Of a stretch of 64,000 nucleotides of DNA, positions 52,327 through 60,805 are shown piece by piece. Position 1 is the first letter of the stretch, and every line of letters begins with the position of its first letter. The position numbers and the translations under genes are program-made. Below the pieces are notes generated by a model. That model was not told where the DNA came from. It worked only from the letters and a program-made list of their open reading frames with translations, and did no database searches. Origin of the DNA: JANQOZ01 sp045106555 (lineage in GTDB: Bacteria; Pseudomonadota; Gammaproteobacteria; Xanthomonadales; SZUA-38); the NCBI GenBank assembly GCA_045106555.1, contig JBGCET010000008.1, forward strand, positions 186,001 through 250,000, read 5' to 3'.

Positions 52327-52592
52327 CACCGGAGACGCTGGTCGATATCGGTCGCAATGCGCTGGTCACTACCATGCTGGTGGCATCCCCTATTTTACTG
52401 GTTGCCCTATGTGTTGGACTGGCCATCGGTGTGCTGCAGGCAGCGACTCAGATTCAGGAAATGACCTTAAGTTTTATCCCCAAGTTGTTTGCGGTGCTGG
52501 TAACCACCGCCGTGATGGGACACTGGATGCTGCAGGTGTTAGTGGAATATATGCGCCAGCTCATCCTCAGCATCCCCAGTTTGCTGGGCTGA
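52323..52592 (+). CDS. fliQ: Flagellar export gate protein FliQ
   Basis: An 89-residue protein with two TM helices (LVASPILLVALCVGLAIGVL and the second near FAVLVTTAVMGHWMLQ). Typical FliQ block QAATQIQEMTLSFIPK. Standard length. It starts by overlapping the fliP stop (ATGA) and is followed 4 nt later by fliR. Confidence 0.96.
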   Translation: MTPETLVDIGRNALVTTMLVASPILLVALCVGLAIGVLQAATQIQEMTLSFIPKLFAVLVTTAVMGHWMLQVLVEYMRQLILSIPSLLG

Positions 52593-52596
52593 CGCC

Positions 52597-53397
52597 GTGC
52601 CAGTGGTTCTTCCTTTTGATATCAATGCCCTGAACTTCGACGGGCTGGCGGTGACTTACCTGCTCGCACTAACCCGGGTCAGCGCACTATTGATGGCTAC
52701 ACCGATATTTCGTTCCACCGGTGTTCCGGCAAGAATTCGCCTCCTACTGGCGGTAACCGTTGCCGCATTAACCGTCGGAACCTTGCCAGTGAGCTATCAG
52801 CCGCCAACCTTCGGTTTTGGGCTGATCACCATCGCGATGTGGGAAATGGCGCTGGGGCTAGCAATGGGGCTGTGTATCCAGATGGTGTTTGCGGCCCTGA
52901 CCATTGCAGGCGAATGCGTTGCGGTGGGTATGGGGCTGGGATTCGCCACGATTGTTGATCCGCAAAACGGCGCTTCTGTGCCCACCATGAGTCAGCAGTT
53001 TGTGCTGCTGGGCACCATGCTATTTGTGGCCATCAACGGTCACCTCGTTGCGCTGGACATGATTCACTCCAGCTTTACCCTGCTGCCGCCGGGTAGTCGG
53101 GGAAATATCCACGGCGGCGCCACACCGCTGTTGGAATGGGCCATGACCATGTACGCCAACGCCCTGCGCCTGGCACTTCCGGTCATTGCCGCCATGCTTC
53201 TGACCAACCTTGCCTTTGGCGTCATTACCCGGGCCGCACCTCAGCTCAATGTGTTTGCGGTGGGATTTCCGCTCATGATGCTGATCGGCATGGCCGCAGT
53301 AATGATCAATATCGGCAGCCTGCTGGATGCCACCTCGGCGCTGTTCGAAAAAGCTTTCGAAGCCGCTACGGCGCTGTTTAGCGGTGTCAGTCGATGA
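52597..53397 (+). CDS. fliR: Flagellar export gate protein FliR
   Basis: A 266-residue membrane protein with about six TM helices. Conserved segments: YLLALTRVSALLMATPIFRS, MALGLAMGLCIQMVFAALTI and GLGFATIVDPQNGASVPTMS. Begins at GTG at 52597. It overlaps flhB by 4 nt. FliR caps the FliP/FliQ helix assembly and contacts FlhB. Confidence 0.95.
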   Translation: MPVVLPFDINALNFDGLAVTYLLALTRVSALLMATPIFRSTGVPARIRLLLAVTVAALTVGTLPVSYQPPTFGFGLITIAMWEMALGLAMGLCIQMVFAALTIAGECVAVGMGLGFATIVDPQNGASVPTMSQQFVLLGTMLFVAINGHLVALDMIHSSFTLLPPGSRGNIHGGATPLLEWAMTMYANALRLALPVIAAMLLTNLAFGVITRAAPQLNVFAVGFPLMMLIGMAAVMINIGSLLDATSALFEKAFEAATALFSGVSR

Positions 53398-54542
53398 GTG
53401 ACCAACAAGACTCGTCCCAGGAACGCCATCTACCGCCAACACCCAAACGGTTAGCTGATGCCCGCAAAAAAGGTCAGATTGCCCGCTCCAAGGAGTTAAG
53501 TACGTTATTGATCACCCTGGGCGGCGGTGTGGTGATATGGCTGTTCGGTGCCAGCACTATTGATCAAATCAAACACTACTCAGCGAACCTATTCGTCTGG
53601 GCCAGCGGCAGTGCGTTGAATCAATCACTGATCAGTGGTCCGGCCCAGTTTACCGAGGCCATGTCGACTGCCGCCAACGCCGCCTTAACCGCTGTCTTGC
53701 CCATTCTTGCGGGACTGGTGTTACTGGCAATCGCTGGGCCGCTAATGACGGGAGGGATCATCTTTCGACTCGCTGGCGCTGCGCCAAAAATCTCCAACAT
53801 CAATCCTGCCAAAGGGCTCAAACGCATGGTGAGCGTGCGAGCCCTGGTTGAATTGGGTAAGGCCGTTTTAAAGTTTATTTTGGTCGGCACCGTCGGCATT
53901 GTCGCGTTTCGCGCTATGGCGCCAGACCTGATGATGTTGGGACGTCAAGACATCCATGCTGCGCTAGATACCACCGGCGGCATGTTGCTGACCTTTTTTC
54001 TGCTGGTTTGCACCTCCCTGCTGGTGATTGCCGCCATTGACGTGCCGTTTCAGTTGTTTCAGCACTTTAAGAAACTGCGCATGAGCCATCAGGAAATGCG
54101 CGATGAGTTTAAAGACACGGAAGGTAAGCCGGAGGTAAAACAGAAAATACGCTCGCTGCAGATGCAGGCAGCCAGCAGACGATTGGAACTGTCTCTTGCC
54201 GAGGCCACGGTTGTTGTGACCAACCCAACCCACTATGCGGTTGCCTTGAAGTATGACTCCAGCTTGCCCGCCCCACTGGTATTGGCTCGCGGCGCCGGCG
54301 TCATTGCCGAACAGATGCGCAACATTGCGCGGGAAAAAAAGCTTCCCTTAGTTTCCGCCCCACCATTGGCCAGAGCATTATTTTTCTCTGTCAAAGAGGG
54401 CGATATGGTTCCGGCGGAACTGTTTAAGGTGGTGGCTAAGGTCGTGATCTACGTCATGCAGCTGGCCAACACACCAGGACTTCGGCCGCCCAAAATTGTG
54501 GACAAGGATATTCCGGAAAAATTAAGGCGTGACGCCCAATGA
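53394..54542 (+). CDS. flhB: Flagellar export switch protein FlhB
   Basis: A 382-residue protein with an N-terminal export-signal-like region (PTPKRLADARKKGQIARSKE), four TM helices and a cytosolic autocleavage domain. The autoproteolytic NPTH motif is at residues 277-280 in VVTNPTHYAVAL. Typical block GLKRMVSVRALVELGKAVLK. It switches export from hook to filament substrates together with FliK. The stop overlaps the flhA start by 4 nt. Confidence 0.97.
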   Translation: MSDQQDSSQERHLPPTPKRLADARKKGQIARSKELSTLLITLGGGVVIWLFGASTIDQIKHYSANLFVWASGSALNQSLISGPAQFTEAMSTAANAALTAVLPILAGLVLLAIAGPLMTGGIIFRLAGAAPKISNINPAKGLKRMVSVRALVELGKAVLKFILVGTVGIVAFRAMAPDLMMLGRQDIHAALDTTGGMLLTFFLLVCTSLLVIAAIDVPFQLFQHFKKLRMSHQEMRDEFKDTEGKPEVKQKIRSLQMQAASRRLELSLAEATVVVTNPTHYAVALKYDSSLPAPLVLARGAGVIAEQMRNIAREKKLPLVSAPPLARALFFSVKEGDMVPAELFKVVAKVVIYVMQLANTPGLRPPKIVDKDIPEKLRRDAQ

Positions 54543-56632
54543 ACCCGATGGAAACCATCAAGTCCTTTCTGGCTCAGGGCATCGCCATTCCGATCGCGTT
54601 AGTCACCATCATGGTGCTAATGGTAGTCCCTGTACCTAGCATTATCCTGGACTTACTGTTCACCTTTAACATCGCACTGGGCCTGCTCGTGCTGATGATT
54701 ACGGTGTATTCCGCACGGCCGCTGGACTTTGGCGTATTTCCCAGTCTGCTCCTGATCGCCACGTTGCTGCGCCTGAGCTTAAATATCGCGTCGACCCGAA
54801 TCGTTTTGATGAATGGCCACGAGGGCGGCGACGCCGCCGGCCAGGTTATTCAGGCGTTCGGCAATTTTGTTGCAGGCGGCAACTACACCGTGGGTTTTGT
54901 CGTCTTCGTCATTCTCGTCCTGATCAACTTTGTGGTGGTTACCAAAGGCGCCGGCCGGGTCTCTGAAGTTAGCGCCCGATTCACTTTGGACGCGATGCCG
55001 GGTAAGCAAATGGCCATTGATGCCGACCTCAATGCAGGCATATTAGACCAGGAACAAGCTCGCGTAAGGCGTCAGGAAATCGCCCAGGAGGCGGATTTTT
55101 ATGGGTCTATGGATGGCGCCAGTAAATTTGTGCGGGGCGATGCGATTGCCGGCGTTTTCATTCTGCTGATCAATCTGGTGGGTGGTATCGTCATTGGCGC
55201 CACCAGCCATGGCCTTGATATTGGAACGGCGCTGCAAAATTACGGCCTGTTGACCATCGGCGATGGCCTGGCAGCCCAGCTGCCTTCGCTGTTGCTATCC
55301 ACTGCAACCGCCATCTTGGTCACTCGAGTTTCCCACCCCACCTCCATGGGCGAGCAGTTTTCCAAACAGGTTCTGGGAAGCAGCCAATCCATGTACATCG
55401 TGGCCGTTATCCTGGCGGTACTCGGTTTGATCCCCGGCATGCCAACGATGGTATTTTTGGTGCTGGCCGTTGCGGTAGCCGGCGCCGCCTGGCAAACCCA
55501 GCGTGCGCGAAAAACCGAAGCAGCAGAAAAAGCCGCCGAGGCGCTGCCCGAACCCCTGGCCCCATCAGAGCTTAGCTGGGATGACATTGAACGGCCGGAT
55601 GTGCTGGGCATTGAGGTGGGCTACAAGCTTATCCCGTTGCTGGATAGTGGAAAGGGCGGCCCCCTGCTCTCACGCATTAAAGGCATACGCAAAAAACTGT
55701 CCAAAGAACTGGGCTTCCTAATTCAGCCGGTGCACATCCGCGACAATCTGGAATTGCCGCCAACCGCTTATCGAGTCCGGGTGCTGGGCGTTCCCGTCGC
55801 CCAGGCGGAGATCATCCCTGATCGCCATTTCGCCATTAATCCCGGTGAGGCCACCTTACCCATTGAAGGCGTCGCGGCCCGTGACCCGGCATTTAATTTG
55901 GACGGATATTGGATTGAAGCCTCCCGCGTACAGGAGGTGCAGTCGCTGGGATACACCGTGGTGGATGCACCGACCGTTATAGCCACCCACTTGAGCCGCA
56001 TCATCTTTGACCACGCTCCTGACCTGATGGGTTTTGAAGAAGCGCAAATGCTGCTCGACCGGTTGTCTGATCACGCGCCCAAACTGGCAGAAGATTTAGT
56101 TCCTAATGCGGTGCCGATGTTTGCCCTGGTGAAGGTGCTGAAAAACCTGCTGTCCGAACGCGTAGCCATTAAGGATATGCGGACCATCGCCGAAGCTTTG
56201 ACGGAAAATGCGCCCAATAGTCAAGATCCTGGCGCCCTGACCGAAGCGGTCCGAGCATCCTTGAGCCGGGCAATTGTTCAAAAAATCAATGGGCTGGAAC
56301 CTGAACTTGATCTGATTACTTTAGAAACAAACTTGGAACGAATATTGCTTGAGTCTATATCAGGTGGCGCCGCCGGTACGGCCGCTCCAGAGCCAGAACT
56401 CACAGAGAAACTGCAAACCATGATTCGATCCGCCGCAGAAAACCAGGAACGCAAAGGTCAACCCGCCGTATTGGTGGTGTCACCCGCGCTGCGCCAATGG
56501 ATGGCGCGTTTGCTGCGGCCGGTGATGCCGTCCCTGCACGTCCTGTCATTCCAGGAAATCCCCGATGACAAACGCATTCGTATTGTGACTAACATTGGCT
56601 CAGCTCAGGGTGCACTGGAGGCCGGCGCATGA
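54539..56632 (+). CDS. flhA: Flagellar export gate protein FlhA
   Basis: A 697-residue export-gate protein with about eight TM helices in the first half and a large cytosolic domain. The FHIPEP signature region is clear (RFTLDAMPGKQMAIDADLNA), as is the cytosolic linker KTEAAEKAAEALPEPLAP. The C-terminal substrate-docking domain is complete. Length matches E. coli FlhA (692). It overlaps flhF by 4 nt. Confidence 0.97.
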   Translation: MNPMETIKSFLAQGIAIPIALVTIMVLMVVPVPSIILDLLFTFNIALGLLVLMITVYSARPLDFGVFPSLLLIATLLRLSLNIASTRIVLMNGHEGGDAAGQVIQAFGNFVAGGNYTVGFVVFVILVLINFVVVTKGAGRVSEVSARFTLDAMPGKQMAIDADLNAGILDQEQARVRRQEIAQEADFYGSMDGASKFVRGDAIAGVFILLINLVGGIVIGATSHGLDIGTALQNYGLLTIGDGLAAQLPSLLLSTATAILVTRVSHPTSMGEQFSKQVLGSSQSMYIVAVILAVLGLIPGMPTMVFLVLAVAVAGAAWQTQRARKTEAAEKAAEALPEPLAPSELSWDDIERPDVLGIEVGYKLIPLLDSGKGGPLLSRIKGIRKKLSKELGFLIQPVHIRDNLELPPTAYRVRVLGVPVAQAEIIPDRHFAINPGEATLPIEGVAARDPAFNLDGYWIEASRVQEVQSLGYTVVDAPTVIATHLSRIIFDHAPDLMGFEEAQMLLDRLSDHAPKLAEDLVPNAVPMFALVKVLKNLLSERVAIKDMRTIAEALTENAPNSQDPGALTEAVRASLSRAIVQKINGLEPELDLITLETNLERILLESISGGAAGTAAPEPELTEKLQTMIRSAAENQERKGQPAVLVVSPALRQWMARLLRPVMPSLHVLSFQEIPDDKRIRIVTNIGSAQGALEAGA

Positions 56633-57747
56633 AGCTCAAGCGCTACTTTGGACCTGATGCCCGCACCGTAATGCGCCAAATCAAACGTGAACAAGGCGCT
56701 GAGGCGGTGATCGTGTCGTGCAATGCTGCCGGTGATGGGACGGAGATCGTCACCCGAGTCGCAACCGAAATGTCCGGCTCAGGCTCGGCCCAAGCTGCTG
56801 CCAATAGCGTAATCCACGGCGTGGCCCCAGCAAACGAAGATGCCATGGCGGAAATGGAATCGCTGCGGCGGGAAATGCGCAGTATGCACAGCCTGCTTGA
56901 CGATGGTCTTTCCCAGCTGGCTAACCGCGACCTGGCCCAAAGAGAACCCATCGCCAGCGCCTGTGGCGGTTATCTGGAAAGCTGCGGAATCAGTCGTCGA
57001 GTCAGTGATGGGCTGCTCAAGAACCTGACCGAGGGCAGCCTGCGAAAAACCTGGCACGAAGTGCTGGTGAGGTTAGCTCGGGACATCCGGGTGACGAACA
57101 ACAACATCCTCAATGACGGTGGACGCATTCTGTTGGCTGGCCCGCAGGGCATGGGGAAAACGGCCATGGCGGCCAAACTCGCCACCCGTTTTCTGTTAAA
57201 TCACGGCCCCGAACACGTCGCCCTAATCACCACTGACACAACAAAGATCGGCGCCTGTGGACAACTCCAGCGGATTGGGCAGTTGCTTCAAATTCCTGTC
57301 GGCACTGCCAGATCCAGCGCCCAGCTCCGGGAGCAGCTCAAAGCCTTTGCCGACCGCAGATTGGTTCTGGTGGATACCCCTGGAATCTGCATTCACGGCG
57401 AGCGCAGTATCGAACAGCTGAAGGCCTATGCTCGAATCCACGAATTACAGCCCCACCTTGTGCTGTCTTCGGAGCTTGCGCCAACCATTTTTGATCGCGC
57501 GTTAACCCGTTTCAGCCTGCTTTCACCCGCTGCAGTCATCTTGACCCACAGCGAACAGTTGGACCATGTAGGACCTTTGCTCAGCACCTTGATTGAACGC
57601 CGACTGCCGGTGTCCTACCTGTCTAACGGTGCGCGCATTCCAGAGAATTTAAGACCCGCCAGAGCGGCTCAACTCGCTGCGGGCGCCCTATCGTGCGCCA
57701 CCCGCAAGCTGATCTCACAACAGACCCGAGAACAAGCCAGTGCTTGA
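56629..57747 (+). CDS. flhF: Flagellar placement GTPase FlhF, with degenerate G motifs
   Basis: A 372-residue SRP-type GTPase that directs polar flagellum placement. The N-terminal B domain begins MKLKRYFGPDARTVMRQIKR. The P-loop GPQGMGKT at residues 171-178 is intact. The G3 equivalent is LVDTPG at 247-252 (usually DTAG), the insertion-box DTxRIGAxEQL reads DTTKIGACGQL, and the guanine-specificity motif TKLDE reads THSEQ at 306-310. Identity is secure from position between flhA and fleN and the overall layout, but nucleotide selectivity may be altered. The gene overlaps fleN by 8 nt. Confidence 0.92.
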   Translation: MKLKRYFGPDARTVMRQIKREQGAEAVIVSCNAAGDGTEIVTRVATEMSGSGSAQAAANSVIHGVAPANEDAMAEMESLRREMRSMHSLLDDGLSQLANRDLAQREPIASACGGYLESCGISRRVSDGLLKNLTEGSLRKTWHEVLVRLARDIRVTNNNILNDGGRILLAGPQGMGKTAMAAKLATRFLLNHGPEHVALITTDTTKIGACGQLQRIGQLLQIPVGTARSSAQLREQLKAFADRRLVLVDTPGICIHGERSIEQLKAYARIHELQPHLVLSSELAPTIFDRALTRFSLLSPAAVILTHSEQLDHVGPLLSTLIERRLPVSYLSNGARIPENLRPARAAQLAAGALSCATRKLISQQTREQASA

Positions 57748-58639
57748 TCGGCAACAACAACGCGAATCAGCCAACAGCAATCAGCTGGAGCAGTTTATGG
57801 ATGCCAGGCCTGTACGAGTCATCGGCATTGCCAGCGGTAAAGGCGGCGTCGGCAAAACCAATACCTGTATCAATCTAGCGTTGGATCTCGCCAACGGTGG
57901 TCAACGAGTGGTCATATTAGATGCCGACCTTGGGCTGGCCAACGTGGACGTTCTGCTGGGCCTGCAACCCACCTTTGATCTTTCCCACGTATTGAATCAA
58001 CAACGCACGTTGGAGGAGATACTGGTGGAAGGTCCCGGCGGAGTGCAGGTGGTGCCAGCCACATCTGGCGTTCGTCAAATGATGTCGTTGACTGATGACC
58101 AACACCAGGCATTAAGCCGCAATTTTTCGGCTATGGCGGGTGAAATCGATTACCTGCTTATCGACATGGCGGCCGGCATCTCGGACAGCGTGATTTTTAT
58201 GGCCAGCGGTTGCGATGAGTTATTGGTCGTCGCCAGCAACGAACCTGCTTCGATCACCGACGCTTACGCGCTCATGAAAGTCCTCCATCGGGATGAGGGT
58301 ATGGATCGATTTCACATCCTCAGCAATCGGAACGAAACTAGTCAAGATGGCCTGACCATGTATTCCAAACTGGCGGTCGCCTGCGAGCGGTTCTTGAATG
58401 TATCGCCACGCTATATCGGCGGCATTCCGGAAGACCCCATGGTGCGCCGAGCGGTAGAACAACAGCGGGCAGTGGTAGATCGCTATCCCGGCAGTCCCGC
58501 TGCCAACGCCTTTCATAAACTGGGTGACGCCGTGCGGCGTTGGCCAGAACACCAAGAGACTCATAAGAGTCCATTTTTTCAACGCCTGCTGCGAGCCGAT
58601 AACGAGGCTTGCACCCCTCAGGGAGACCAAAGCCATTAA
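57740..58639 (+). CDS. fleN: Flagellar number regulator FleN (FlhG), MinD-like ATPase
   Basis: A 299-residue MinD/ParA-family ATPase that limits flagella to one per pole, acting with FlhF and on the FleQ-type activator. The deviant Walker A is SGKGGVGKTN near residues 32-41, followed by ILDADLGLANVDVLLGL and YLLIDMAAGISDSV. The GTG at 57740 gives the longest frame; an ATG at 57797 has a GGAG 6 nt upstream and would remove 19 residues, which is also credible. The stop TAA overlaps the proposed ATT start of fliA. Confidence 0.93.
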   Translation: MLDRQQQRESANSNQLEQFMDARPVRVIGIASGKGGVGKTNTCINLALDLANGGQRVVILDADLGLANVDVLLGLQPTFDLSHVLNQQRTLEEILVEGPGGVQVVPATSGVRQMMSLTDDQHQALSRNFSAMAGEIDYLLIDMAAGISDSVIFMASGCDELLVVASNEPASITDAYALMKVLHRDEGMDRFHILSNRNETSQDGLTMYSKLAVACERFLNVSPRYIGGIPEDPMVRRAVEQQRAVVDRYPGSPAANAFHKLGDAVRRWPEHQETHKSPFFQRLLRADNEACTPQGDQSH

Positions 58640-59381
58640 CGGATTAGCCGCTTATGCGCAGCCAGAAGGCGCACACCCACAAGTTCTCATTGAACAGCAC
58701 ACCGGGCTGATCAAGAAGATTGCTCTTCACCTTGCTGCTAGAGTTCCACCCACCGTGGATATGGACGATTTGATTCAGGCCGGCGCGATCGGCCTGCTGG
58801 AATCGGCCCAGCGCTTTGATCCCAGCCATGGGGCTAGTTTTGCGACCTATGCCAGCATTCGCATCCGTGGTGCCATGCTGGACGAACTGCGCCGTTACGA
58901 CTGGTCACCACGGTCGACGCGGCGCAAGATTCGCGAAATGTCCGAAGCGATCCGCCGAATTGAGGGTGAAACTGGCAGGGAAGCCAGCGAAACAGATGTG
59001 GCCGCCGCCATGGGGCTTAACCCAACGGAATACCGCAACTTGCTGCAGGATTCAGTATCGTTTTCCGTATTCAGCTGGGATGCTCTGCTGGAACAGCGCG
59101 GTGACAGCGTTGGGGCCAATGCGGACGAATACGACAACCCCCAGAAACATGTGGAGTCCGAAGCCTTCAGCACCTATCTGGCGAGCGTGATCGACACCCT
59201 GCCCCCAAGGGAACAAATGGTGTTGGCCCTGTATTACGACCAGGAATGTAACCTGAAGGAAATCGGCCAAATTTTAGGCGTGAGTGAATCTCGAGTGTGC
59301 CAGATTCATGGACAAATTCTTGCCCGTCTTCGCGCCCGTCTGGACCCTGAGGAAATTCCGCAAGGAGCAATGCCCTCATGA
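58635..59381 (+). CDS. fliA: Flagellar sigma factor FliA (sigma-28), probable AUU start
   Basis: A 248-residue sigma-70-family factor for class III and IV flagellar genes. Region 2 includes DDLIQAGAIGLLESAQRFDP and ASIRIRGAMLDELRRYDW. Region 4 has EIGQILGVSESRVCQIHGQI. Homology begins a few residues after position 58635, but no ATG, GTG or TTG lies at a suitable place: the only conventional in-frame start is a GTG at 58524, which lies deep inside fleN and adds 37 unrelated residues. An ATT at 58635-58637 has an AGGGAG site 9 nt upstream and overlaps the fleN stop (ATTAA), as neighbouring junctions do with ATGA. FlgM is its antagonist. Confidence 0.85.
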   Translation: MNGLAAYAQPEGAHPQVLIEQHTGLIKKIALHLAARVPPTVDMDDLIQAGAIGLLESAQRFDPSHGASFATYASIRIRGAMLDELRRYDWSPRSTRRKIREMSEAIRRIEGETGREASETDVAAAMGLNPTEYRNLLQDSVSFSVFSWDALLEQRGDSVGANADEYDNPQKHVESEAFSTYLASVIDTLPPREQMVLALYYDQECNLKEIGQILGVSESRVCQIHGQILARLRARLDPEEIPQGAMPS

Positions 59382-59794
59382 CCATCGGCATAACTGTGGG
59401 ATTTGCGGCCCTGCTGGTCGCCATCGCTGCAACGTTGCTGGCGCTTAAGTATCGCAAGGATGCAGAGACACAACACACGCAACTTTCCAGCGCTCTGGCT
59501 CAGGCCCGCGTCCAGGCAGATCATACCCGCCAGGAACTCAAAGCACTGTCCAAGCTGATGCGGCGCCAGATCGGCGAAGGGGCCGAACACAAACAACGCC
59601 AACAGGCGATGGCAAGCCGACTGGCGGTCATGGAGTCTCTGGAGGCTGGACAACAGGCCTTGGCAACCGCAAAAACCCGCCTGGCTGACGGTCAAAGCCT
59701 CCGACCGTTGATCCAGCGCGGCGCCATTAATGCCAGCGAGGCCCACCTGCTGTCTTTGGTTCATCGTCAGAGCAGCGTAGCCGCCCACGGCTAA
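59378..59794 (+). CDS. Membrane-anchored coiled-coil protein, DUF2802-like
   Basis: A 138-residue protein with one N-terminal TM helix (about residues 3-24, IGITVGFAALLVAIAATLLA), a long helical middle (QARVQADHTRQELKALSKLM) and a C-terminal LIQRGAINASEAHLLSLVHR segment that resembles the end of DUF2802 proteins. Such genes are found in flagellar loci near the stator genes in pseudomonads. Its start overlaps the fliA stop by 4 nt. The function is unknown; a link to motor assembly or chemotaxis is inferred from location. Confidence 0.65.
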   Translation: MTIGITVGFAALLVAIAATLLALKYRKDAETQHTQLSSALAQARVQADHTRQELKALSKLMRRQIGEGAEHKQRQQAMASRLAVMESLEAGQQALATAKTRLADGQSLRPLIQRGAINASEAHLLSLVHRQSSVAAHG

Positions 59795-59899
59795 CGCTCA
59801 GCCCTCGCTGCAATACGTTCCCGGTTCATCTATCGGCAGCCAGATGCGGCGCCGGTCCCGCGCTGTACCCCTCCTCACCTGAGCTTCACAACAAACCGC

Positions 59900-59926
59900 T
59901 AAATAAATTTCCGGAAAGGACGATAA
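59900..59926 (+). promoter_or_regulatory. Sigma-28 (FliA) promoter for pomAB
   Basis: TAAATAAA (-35), 11-nt spacer, GACGATAA (-10). The -10 box matches FliA consensus at 7 of 8 positions and the spacing is exact. It lies 52 nt upstream of the pomA ATG at 59978, so stator genes are under late, FliA-dependent control. Confidence 0.75.
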
Positions 59927-59977
59927 CTTTCTTCAGCAGCCAGTCTGGCGCGCACGACACAGGCAACTGATAACGTT

Positions 59978-60745
59978 ATGGACATTGCTACCCTACTGGG
60001 GCTTCTAGGATCTTTCGGCATTATCACCGGCGCCGTTCTGATCGGTGGAAATGCGCTGGGTTTCATCAACGCCCCGTCCCTGCTCATCGTTATCGGCGGA
60101 ACGCTGATGGTGGTGTTGTCCCGAATTACCCTGGCGCAATTTCTCGGATCATTCAAAGTGGCCGTTGGGGCGTTTTTACACAAAGGCCAATCGCCGGAAG
60201 ACTTGATTCACGAAGCCGTTGAGCTGGCCACTATTGTGCGCAAGGACGGCATCTTGGCGATTGAAGACAAGCCCATCTCGCACCCGTTTTTCGCCAAGGG
60301 CATCAACATGTGTATCGACGGCCAGGACACGGACGTTATCAAACACTGTCTGTCCAACGACATCAGTCTGACCATTCAACATCAAACCGCTGGAGCTAAT
60401 ACGTTTTCGGCCACAGGCGAGGTAGCGCCCGCTATGGGCATGATTGGAACTCTGATCGGTCTTGTGCAAATGCTCAGCACCATGGAAGACCCTAAGACTA
60501 TTGGGCCCGCAATGGCTGTAGCGCTATTGACCACTCTCTACGGTGCCGTGGTGGCCAATGCCTTTGCCATACCCATCGCAGAGAAGCTGAAGCTGCGCAG
60601 CCGTGAAGAATCGCTCAACAAAAAGCTGATTCTGGAGTCAATCCAGGGAATTCAGAGCGGCACTCATCCCAAAGTACTGGAACAACTGCTGATCAACTAC
60701 CTGCCCCAGGATAAGCGCGACGCCTACGCCAGCGTTGATGGCTGA
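59978..60745 (+). CDS. pomA: Flagellar stator protein PomA (sodium type)
   Basis: A 255-residue stator subunit with four TM helices. It begins MDIATLLGLLGSFGIITGAV, and the cytosolic loop includes VRKDGILAIEDKPISHPFFA. The block GEVAPAMGMIGTLIGLVQML and MEDPKTIGPAMAVALLTTLY are strongly conserved in PomA/MotA. Length and start resemble Vibrio PomA rather than proton-type MotA, which suggests Na+-driven rotation. The sigma-28 promoter at 59900 precedes it; pomB follows 60 nt later. Confidence 0.9.
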   Translation: MDIATLLGLLGSFGIITGAVLIGGNALGFINAPSLLIVIGGTLMVVLSRITLAQFLGSFKVAVGAFLHKGQSPEDLIHEAVELATIVRKDGILAIEDKPISHPFFAKGINMCIDGQDTDVIKHCLSNDISLTIQHQTAGANTFSATGEVAPAMGMIGTLIGLVQMLSTMEDPKTIGPAMAVALLTTLYGAVVANAFAIPIAEKLKLRSREESLNKKLILESIQGIQSGTHPKVLEQLLINYLPQDKRDAYASVDG

Positions 60746-60805
60746 CCCGCTCTGTGAGCAGACATTCACCACCGTCTGAACGCTTGATAGCCAGGGAAAA
60801 CCTCC

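Noticed and set aside
58524..58634. GTG at 58524 as fliA start
   Set aside because: It would add 37 residues without FliA similarity and overlap fleN by 116 nt, without a good ribosome-binding site.
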